From assembly GCA_035772785.1 (NCBI GenBank), contig JAOCPU010000071.1, forward strand, positions 62,001 through 126,000: a stretch of DNA of 64,000 bases. The letters are read 5' to 3'. The DNA comes from Phlebiopsis flavidoalba. Taxonomy: Eukaryota; Basidiomycota; Agaricomycetes; Polyporales; Phanerochaetaceae. Positions 56,501 to 64,000 of this stretch are shown one piece after another. A model generated the notes under the pieces. The model saw only the letters and a program-made list of their open reading frames with translations. It was not told the DNA's origin and made no database searches. Made by a program: the position numbers and the translations under genes. Each line of letters begins with the position of its first letter. Within the stretch, counting starts at the first letter, position 1.

Positions 56501-57328
56501 GCTTTTGGGTCTACTGAAGCCCCCTCCCCACCAGGCCCCACACCCCCCCGGTCACTGATGCAACGGTAGAGACGCTAGCGAAAACTTCACCAGGAAGGAC
56601 CCGTACGATGTGGAGGAATTAACTGTGATGGCAGAGACAATCGGCGTACTTCCGCATAGCTTACAAGGTGGTATTATAGGCCCTTCTTCAAGTTCCGGCA
56701 TCCTAACATTAAATCATAGCGAATTATTGACGACCGTATTACCCCGCTTCATGGTGCACCATTGCTTCTTGCGTACCGTTGCCAAGGAATGCAGTCCACG
56801 CTCATGTCGGGTTGTCCATTGATCTACCGTAAAAAAAGCCTACTGAACATGCGGACCAGCCTTATCTCGAAGAGGACATTCAAGTCAAAGCAGAGCGCCA
56901 AGCTTTTGGAACAGAAGAAGGCACGTCTAGAGAAAGTCCTGCATGAACTACAGAAGTTCCAGGGTGTAAGTAATCGTGGTCCTCGGGTCTCCCAATACAT
57001 CACGCTTATCGATTGTTATTTCAGGGAGGTTCCTCAGGTCTATGAAGGAGCGATGTACGCTACGTCACCACTTTACAGGAGGTACAGGAGGACGTCTCAG
57101 TTGATGATCAAATCTGCTGACGCGGAATCAAGCTCTGACGACGACATCGGTACTGAGGCGCTCCTGGCATTAGATGAGGAGTTGAGCGACGACGGTTCAG
57201 ACGATTCCTACGAAGGTGGATCTTCTGTCGAAGAAGCAACTGACAGTGGTAGCGAGATTGGTGAAGGGGAACTTGAAGAGCTTAAGACCGAAGCTACCGA
57301 GTGGACTCAGAGTCAGCAGCCTAAATAG
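53529..57328 (+). pseudogene. Dynamin-family GTPase C, heavily damaged, with acidic C-terminus
   Basis: The first exon (53,529-53,610) reads AAWARQLIKLITTLRGA-like. After an intron come AQADFDLPRIAVIGN, then DSAGK (one codon inserted in the P-loop) and SSLVEAISG. A damaged PMECRL region follows, then YLDSS in place of CLDLS, a (G)I-STVEN and EEHIKG block (54,470-54,570), an ILTKPSDTVS stretch near 54,960, RREANFLRKH for EA-FF, and NLIGRELSNLLGSL at 55,400-55,450. The middle domain (55,620-56,410) has NDHYF, SCRDKYLAQYKA. The GED (56,700-56,970) ends KKARLEKVLHELQKFQG. After the conserved intron a clean frame encodes a Ser/Asp/Glu-rich tail (ESSSDDDIGTEALLALDEEL, DSGSEIGEGELEELK) to the stop at 57,328. 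More damaged than its paralogues; a C-tract interrupts the G domain. Likely a pseudogene, though sequence error contributes. Confidence 0.7.
54823..54851 (+). repeat. Poly-C tract
   Basis: A run of about 29 bases of C with one A, inside a probable intron or decayed exon of dynamin C. Such tracts are unstable and difficult to sequence, so local assembly is unreliable. Confidence 0.85.
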
Positions 57329-57329
57329 A

Positions 57330-58060
57330 AAGTCGCACTGAACATCTATTGCCAGACGATATGTGGCTGAATTACGATGCATATTCCCTTGATCTCTTTG
57401 AAGACTCACGCGAGAACTGCGAGAGTACAGCGTAATTCCCAAACGGGCTGGGGCTGGTGAAAATCTGCAGGAGAGTCGAGACTACCCCCGCGATGCGTGG
57501 CCAGGGTCCCATGGCCTTCAATGCGTGGCTAGGTGGGGATAAATATATAGCTACACTCACACAATTTATAATTTCGTGGTCAATTATTGCAGTACGAGTA
57601 TATTCGCCCACACCTCCAGATGAATTGTCTCTACAGGACATCCAGTCGCTCAGTGTAGAGACGCGACTTAGGTTGGAACGTAGAGGGCATGACGCGGGTT
57701 GTCACGTATCATGCGTTGTGCGTCACGGCCTCTCGATGTCACACGGTCTCTCTGAGACTTGCGCTCGACTTTCACCTTTGTGACCAGAGGTCGCCACCGT
57801 ACCAAAACACGATCTGAGGCATCATTCCACGAAATTTGTATCACTCTCGGTGCTCGTATGCACCCCAGCACCTGAAAACGACCGTGTCGCTGAGAACGAT
57901 TTCAACAAAGACCGTCTACGACCTCTTTTGTCTCGGCTCTGTTGAACACCTTTGCAACGCCAAAAACGTCGACATGGCTAGCCTTCAGTCTCCAGCATAG
58001 AGCCGGAATCCTTACTGACTCTAGGTCCAAGAGCCGTAGCATACTCGCAGGATTTCAAGC
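57330..58060. other. Spacer between dynamins C and D
   Basis: Contains TGACG/GTCAC words near 57,690-57,745 similar to those at 20.3 kb and 41.5 kb. A plus-strand frame at 57,457-57,783 (108 codons) shows no known motif. The promoter of dynamin D should lie in its right half. Confidence 0.35.
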
Positions 58061-61000
58061 ATGAGCCCGACCGACATATCTTCATCTGCTTTCGCGACTT
58101 GGGCGCGACAACTGATCAAGCTTATCACGACTCTTCGCGCATTGGGGTAGGTCTTCTTGTCCTTTTCAACGAAGATACTACGTGAGCTCACGTTCTGGTC
58201 CACTGGTGAAACAGAGCCCAAGCCGATTTCGACTTGCCTCGTATTGCTGTCATTGGAAACCAGAGTGCTGGAAAGGTGAAGCTGAGCTAGGGGCGCGTTG
58301 AAAGGCTGCTGACATCTTGTGTAAGAGCTCTTTGGTAGAGGCCAATCAGTGGGGGTGCGTTGGAGGTATAATATTCTGTCCTCGAGAGCTGCGTTGACCA
58401 TCATTATTAGATTAGTGTCCCTCGCGCATTGGGGAAAACATGTACAAGGTGCGTCCCGCCAATGTAATCACGACCTCTAAAAAGCTCTGAACGACCGACC
58501 CGTGGGTGACCAGATGTCCTATGGAATGTCGCCTGACGAACAGCGACCGGCCCTGCAGTGCCAGGTGCTGTTACAGTCGAGAAACCGACGAGACTGGTCA
58601 ACGAATTCAGTCAAAGAAGAACCTTTTGGCTCTGTGATTCACGACAAGTCAATGCTAGAAGATATGATTCGGCGCGCTCAGCAGCTGGCCATCTCTCAAC
58701 CCCAGCTGTCCGGCAGCGTCATTCTTGGACTTCGACCTCAAGTCCCTGTCTAGGGGCGATAAACCGGACGCATCGCCGAAGCAGCTCGCATTCTCGAGTA
58801 ACGTAGTCTGTCTGGATCTCTCGGGACCTGATCTTCCAGATTGTCATTCATCGACCTCCCTGGTACGTTATCCGAGACTCCACACCCAAATGCTCTTCAT
58901 CTCATGTGTATTCAGGAATAATCTCCACGGTTGAAAAGGGCGAAGACAAGGAAAATATCAACGCTGTTCGAAAGATGGTGGAAGAGCACATCCAAGGAAA
59001 TACTTTGATCCTTCTCGCAATTTACCATATTGCGCGGTGAGTGCATAGCCAACGTAAAGGAGATGCAGAACTCAGATTTTGATTTTAAGATGACGTGAAT
59101 AATCAAGGTGCCGCGCATCTAGCGCAGTTGGCAGACCCGACAGGCTCCAGGAACATAGGCGAGTAAACAGCGTCGATGTCTCCTAACCACAATTCTCATG
59201 ATTTTGCAGGGGTTCTGACGAAACCCGACTTGATTCAAGAGGGAGAGGAGGACGCGTGCTTAAGATTCTTGAGGGCTCAAGTCACACTTTAAAGCCGTAC
59301 GTCGATATCTCTCCTCTACAACACGTTCTTTTGATTCATACGCGAGCGTAGAAACGGCTACTTCATCACGAAGCACCCCTCACCAAAGGAACTTGAGGAA
59401 CAAGGTCACTCATGAACAGGCGCTGACGGAGCGAGAAGCCACGTTCTTCGAAACTAAGCCACCTTGGTCCCTCAAGTCTCAGCTTCGCAGCCGTATGGGC
59501 ACGCCAAACCTGACAGAAAGAGTTATGAGCAACCTTCTCGGAGCGCTCATCAGCCAGTCGTTAAGTTGGATGGTCACCACGCACATCATCGGATCACTGA
59601 ACCACACTCCCAGGACTGCCCATCCTTTCGCGAGAACGCGACGCAGTCGTTGACCTCTGTCAAACAATCCCTCGAGTCGCTGCCCGCACCACCTCCGGAA
59701 AACCCTGTGCTGGAGGCTCATGCGGTGATGGTCAATCAGTTCGCCGACGAGTTCAAGTCGCTCGTCAGAGGCATAGAAGGCTACGAAAGGCTTCTGCAGC
59801 AGTGTCGCCCAGCTCACTATCAGCTTAAGTATGACATCCTGGGCACTGCACCCATTTTCAGACCCGTTCAGAGACAGCGGTAACAGGACGTCGAGGACTT
59901 TCATCTCCAGATTGACCAGGACGACGCGCTGGGACTCGAACCGCAAGAGAAAGCGACCAGATAATACCCAGCCGGTATATTTGCAAGATGTCCGGGTCGC
60001 AGATCGACAGGTATGAAACGTGAGCGTGCCCTGTGCCATGATCACCAACTGGGACCTGTTCCAAAGCTCTACTGACCCGACAGCTTCCGTTCAACGTTCC
60101 ATTCTCAGTCAAGTCGGCTTTATCGAACGCTGCTTCGATAATTGGGAGAAGTATTGCCTTCGTTGCTTCCACGACACCATCCAGCGCTCTACCGAGGTCT
60201 GAGCTCAGTAAAACTTGACCCAGAGATATTTTTGGCAAGGTCGGCGGCGCGGCGTTGATCGCAGACGTCCGTATGCACTGTGACGACCTCGTCGCGAAAT
60301 ACCGTGAAGATGCGTCAAAGCTCATACGGCTTCTCCTGAAGATGGAGGATCCGCCTTTCACTGTCAACGATCATTATTTTCTCCTCAAAAATGCTAGGGA
60401 CAAGTACCTCGCTCAATTCAAGGCTGTACGAAAGGTCTGTGTGTAACCTTTGATTGCGTGGAACATACTATGAGCTCACGTTCTTGACACTGCAGCCCAC
60501 AGCTGTTGAGCCCGAGTCCGGCGATGGTGCAAGTTACCCTGGCGCAATCTAGCTGCGATTGGCTTATGGCAATTTGACCGTCGAAGACCTAGGGAAGCTG
60601 CGAAGGAAGACCGTTATGAGGAAGAACTGACCGTAATGGCGGAGTCGTCCGCGTACTTCCGCGTAGCTAGCTACAAAGTGATGTTTGCCTTCGACCCAGT
60701 CTATCGTTACCGACTTTGGAACAGCGGATTATCGACAACATTCCTCGCGCCATTGACCACATCCTTCATTCGTGCGGTAGCCGAAGACGCTGCACGACAC
60801 TCTTACCATCGGCCTGTCCCTCACGGCCGAAAACTCAAGCGAGCAGGCCGCTTTCTACCTTACGGAAGACCCGCAAACCAGGCGGACCGTAGGAACCTGA
60901 CGCAGAAGAAAGGAACGTCTCGATGCGTGTTCTGCGAGAACTCTCGCGGTTTTCGAACAGTAAGCATGCGATACATGTTCCAGTATTGAGACGCCATGCG

Positions 61001-61730
61001 GACTAAACTTTATTATAGTACGGTCTCTCCAGCTGTTAAGGCGGTATCTCAAGTTACGAACCATGCGACTATGAGTATCGCTCTCAAGGCTTCCAATGCA
61101 TCGCAGGAAAGAATTCGGTTAAGAAGTTGGTAGCGAACAACGACATCTGCCGTCAGCTTATACCCGGGAATGCAAGCGTGGAAGAAGCCCCGCGAGAGGC
61201 GATTTCGTCCTCGGAGAAAAATCGGCTCTTCGCTCCTGGAAAGCGCAACGAAGCCGTCAGCGTTTTCTCCATCGCGAAGAAAGGCATTTGATGTCAGTTC
61301 ATTATGGGGACTCCGTCGGCGGAAGCAGCTTCAACCACAAACAGACCGGGGGGAGCGCAACCGCAAAACGAGGCAGGTGCGGTCTTGTTCGACGCCCCAC
61401 AGTAGTAAATATTCAATGAGCGTCAGCAGCAGCTTCTTTTTACGTTCAGCCCACCTACTCAATCATCCGCAACCTCTTCACAACGATCTGGATTCCCTGG
61501 CTTCTATACTCAGACTACGTTTGGATCTGCTGCATCAACTTACCTCGGCTTTTGCGGGCACATTGGTACACCGTCCTCACAAGCGCAAGGCGGCACGACA
61601 AATCTTTTTGGAAGTCCAGCATTTCAGCTCGGTGCTTCGTCTTCACTGTCTATCAAGGGAACTCCGAATTTCAACCCACCGGCGACCGCGTTTGGGCGCA
61701 ACGCGCGAACCTGCCAACCTCCCCTAGACA
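58061..61730 (+). CDS. Dynamin-family GTPase D with FG-rich tail
   Basis: The best conserved N-terminus of the four. From 58,061: MSPTDISSSAFATWARQLIK and LITTLRALG, intron, AQADFDLPRIAVIGNQSAGK, intron, SSLVEA, a damaged CTR/PMECR region, SMLEDMIRRAQQLAISQP, FSSNVVCLDLSGPDLPD, GIISTVEKGEDKENINAVRK with MVEEHIQGNTLILLA, DDVNNQGAAHLAQLADPTGS, GVLTKPDLIQEGEED, NGYFITKHPSPKELEEQ, PPWSLKSQLRSRMGTPNLTE. The middle domain has VTSVKQSLESLPAPPPENP-like and VNQFADEFKSLVRGIEGYER residues and DPPFTVNDHYFLLKNARDKY. The GED is at 60,720-60,960 (IDNIPRAID, AFYLTEDPQ). After the conserved intron the tail (61,140-61,730) holds FG-type motifs: LFAPGK, VLFDAP, TTFGSAAST, NLFGSPAFQLG, TAFGRN. Frame shifts are fewer than in C. 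Probably a functional gene. Confidence 0.8.
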
Positions 61731-62536
61731 CCGCGTAGAGCAGCAGGAACGCAAGCATCAATTAAACAGTCTCGACGGACATCCTATGTCTGCATTGTAT
61801 AATCCATACATGTATAGCTCCTGTATAAGTCCCGTGTTTGAAAATGTAATTCGATTTATTCTGTGCCTGGTTTTACACAGTGTCGTGCGTCTGGGACCAC
61901 CCAAGATCATATGTCTCTTGTATAGTGTCCCTTTCGCTAGCCTCACGACCGCAAAGCAGTACCCCCGCACCCCACACGCCACAACACGATCACTCCTTGG
62001 TCGACACAAAAAAAATTCGCCACGCCCAGTCAAAACGCATCGATTATCGCCGAACTGTCCAAGCTGCCCAAGACAATTCCGGCGAACCAATCCCCACCCA
62101 CTCGCGCACGGGGGTTTCAACGCTTCGCGCCCGCCCGGACGAGCACATGCCACCCGTCCACAGTTCTTCCGCGCGGGGGCACTTGACGATCGCCAAGCAC
62201 AATCCTTGCATGGGCGTGTTCTATGAATAGCAGTTCTTGTCGACATCGTGCCAACGCACAATGCTCCATGCGCACCGCGATCTGAGCTTCCGAGGTGTGG
62301 GGCAGACTCTTATCGGGCGGCGCACGCGGTGTGAGGTGAACGCGGTCACAGAAATTGGCATTTTCCGTGGTCGCAATGAAATGACAAAAATGTACACAAG
62401 AATTCCGTTTGACTCCTTTCCTATGCCTCTCCGCATCGTACATACAACTCCCCCCGCGAGTTCCAGAAATGAGAATTGTAAAAGTCGTACAAAGTCATGC
62501 GCTCCTACCCTCCCGACGCTAGCGAACGAGGGTCGC
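61731..62536. other. Unassigned spacer
   Basis: Between the 3' ends of dynamin D (+) and G1 peptidase copy 2 (-). Frames up to 167 codons exist on both strands (61,758-62,261 minus), without recognisable motifs. Confidence 0.35.
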
Positions 62537-63589
62537 TTAGACGTACTGACGGTGACAGACGGAGCTGCCGAGCGGAAGAGCTGGTGTAGACGACGTGCTG
62601 CCCTGCTTGATGTCGATGAGGGTCGCGCCCGAGGGGCCGACACGCTGCCGCTCGCGGTTCTGGCGCTCGCGCCGGTGAAGGTGACACGGTGCCGAAGTTG
62701 GCGAACGGCACGAGCGAGGAGCCTTCACCTCGGAAAGTCCTCGACGATCCACTCGGCGTCCTCGCTCGCACAGCGTCACTTCCGCTTGACGCGCGGTAGA
62801 CAGTGAGCGACTTGGTCACACCGACGTTGCCCTTTGTCGTTGTTCGTGAATCACGCGCCGTGCCCTTCTTAGTGCTCGACGCGGTTCACGGTCAGCGTGC
62901 ACGGAGATCGCCCCTAGCGCTGAACGAGATTCCCGAGAAGAGGTCTGTAGGCGTTATTCGGCGAGTAACCGCACATTCTGTACCAAGCTGAGGAGGGGCT
63001 AGTCCTGTTTCGGGCGCTGCGCGCAGGGTGGCGAGAAAACTGACCATCACGTTAAGTAGGACGGAGCCTTCCGTAACCAGCGTGTGAAGTCGAGAGACGC
63101 CAGTGGGGTCCTGGAGGATGGCGGTATGCCGAGCAGTGTGTCACGCGTCAATAGCCGACGCAAGGCAGCGCGCGGAAGTTGCTCGCCAGAGCCGCCCTAT
63201 GGATCCTTGGGGGTGTTTGGTTTTACGCGTGAAAACGTTCGCTGTGTTGGACGCCCTTGTATGGTGCCCTCGCAGAAACGATTTTGGTCAGTATGCAATA
63301 GGGACGCGAGTGCGTACGACACACACACGTACCTAGACGCCGGAGTTTCAGGACGGCACTAAGCCCAGTTGGAGCTGTACTCGGTCTCGGTGTACGGTGT
63401 TGGTGACGAGTGTTGTTCCATTGGTGCACGCCTCTTGCGTGACAGCCGCCGTTGCTAGCATCGCGCACCAAACAGACGGTTGGTCGCAGCGCTCCTTGTG
63501 AGGAGGGGAGCGAGGAACGCTGCGAGGCGGTGGCGGAGGGCTATTTGGCCTGGATCGAGATAGTGTGTGGAAGAACTCATCAGGTGCAT
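62537..63589 (-). pseudogene. G1-family (eqolisin) secreted peptidase, copy 2, frame-broken
   Basis: From about 63,589 a hydrophobic LAAFLAPLL signal-like stretch is followed by a basic propeptide-like segment and YSSNWA, matching the start of the mature enzyme. Then come TAILQDPTGV near 63,105 (family AILQTG), AWY-(E)-YSPNNAYDFSGISF-like residues near 62,950 (frames mixed; the region holding the catalytic Glu), AEWIVEDFPR near 62,745, LVPFANFGTV (two frames), GASARTASGSVGPSGATLID, and a C-terminal SSV...YV with stop at 62,537. This is the full family order, about 270 residues. Roughly six to eight shifts and several stops are present. Secreted acid protease of saprotrophic nutrition. Better preserved than the copy at the left end of the window. 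The start Met is uncertain. Confidence 0.7.
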
Positions 63590-64000
63590 GCGGTGTGTAG
63601 GGCGGCGGATGTTTGGTCGAGACTGGATTGGCGAGTCCGAGAGACCTAGTGGCGTGCTTGCTGACTTCACACCGTGTCGCGAAACAGTCTAGGCTTATTT
63701 AATCGAACGGCGACGAAGGGGGCCAATAGCGCCCGGCCCGGCCACATACGGCCGAACAAGCGGAGCTGAAGGGCCCAGCAGGGGTCTTTCGCGCGTCTGC
63801 TTTCTATACATGATATGTAGTCTATATGTCCTGCTCGCGTGACGGTTGTGGTCCCTACGGGCGATTTGCGAACGTACAGCGCGGTGGCAAAACAAAGTGT
63901 AGCATGACAGACACGCACGCATATGATCGGTTTGACCAGTTCGCTCCGATGAGAGCGGTTGATAATTTGGTCGCTGCGTATGGTGCGAAGAATGGGTGTC
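63590..64000. other. Upstream region of G1 peptidase copy 2
   Basis: On the minus strand, a ttaaataag TATA-like element at 63,694-63,705, about 105 bp before the inferred start, fits the promoter of the peptidase. No other gene was recognised up to the window end. Confidence 0.35.

Noticed and set aside
1..64000. CRISPR array, rRNA operon or plasmid origin
   Set aside because: No regularly spaced repeats, no conserved rRNA segments, and the gene content with introns is eukaryotic.

Overview
The window looks like a nuclear segment of a mushroom-forming basidiomycete (Agaricomycetes). Evidence: exons split by many 45-65 nt introns with GT...AG borders; CT-rich tracts and TATA boxes before starts; several F-box/LRR-type genes; small secreted Kre9/Knh1-like proteins; an atypical G-protein alpha subunit; a NIS1-like secreted protein; secreted G1 (eqolisin) peptidases. 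No bacterial operons, rRNA, CRISPR array or convincing tRNA was seen. Reading frames are broken by single-base insertions, deletions and stops in most genes, including homologues of essential single-copy genes (Pol III subunit RPC34, kinetochore MIS12). Uncorrected sequencing error is therefore at least part of the explanation, and 'broken' should not automatically be read as 'dead'. Boundaries of broken genes are approximate.

Layout. 0.5-1.8 kb: G1 peptidase remnant (-). 1.9-6.7 kb: no recognisable gene. 6.7-11.1 kb: three F-box-type genes in a row (+). 12.0-15.5 kb: a divergent pair, Kre9-like (-) and F-box (+). 15.8-16.4 kb: second Kre9-like gene (-). 18.2-20.1 kb: Pol III subunit RPC34/RPC6 (+). 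20.3-21.4 kb: fold-back repeat and a 685-bp TIR transposon with a TA duplication. 22.9-25.2 kb: G-alpha (+). 25.7-27.3 kb: Q/P-rich conserved protein (-). 27.9-31.0 kb: inverted copy of the F-box/Kre9-like pair. 31.7-32.7 kb: another F-box gene (-). 32.9-36.7 kb: dynamin A (-). 36.7-40.7 kb: unassigned, with a short tandem repeat. 40.7-41.2 kb: intact 168-residue KEN-box protein (+). 41.9-43.0 kb: F-box gene (-). 44.0-44.5 kb: intact NIS1-like secreted protein (-). 45.2-46.1 kb: MIS12 (-). 46.5-50.2 kb: dynamin B (+). 53.5-57.3 kb: dynamin C (+). 58.1-61.7 kb: dynamin D (+). 62.5-63.6 kb: second G1 peptidase (-).

Most notable is a cluster of four Mx-type dynamin GTPase paralogues in 29 kb. 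They share intron positions but end in different tails: FG-rich, nucleoporin-like tails in A and D, a duplicated NUP98-like S-x-E-E-L-R-x-x-D-Y motif behind B, and a long acidic tail in C. I propose a locally expanded dynamin family linked to the nuclear pore. Other notable items are the inverted duplication of a whole divergent gene pair around the 12-kb RPC34/G-alpha block, and an intact orphan protein with two anaphase-promoting-complex degron-like motifs.
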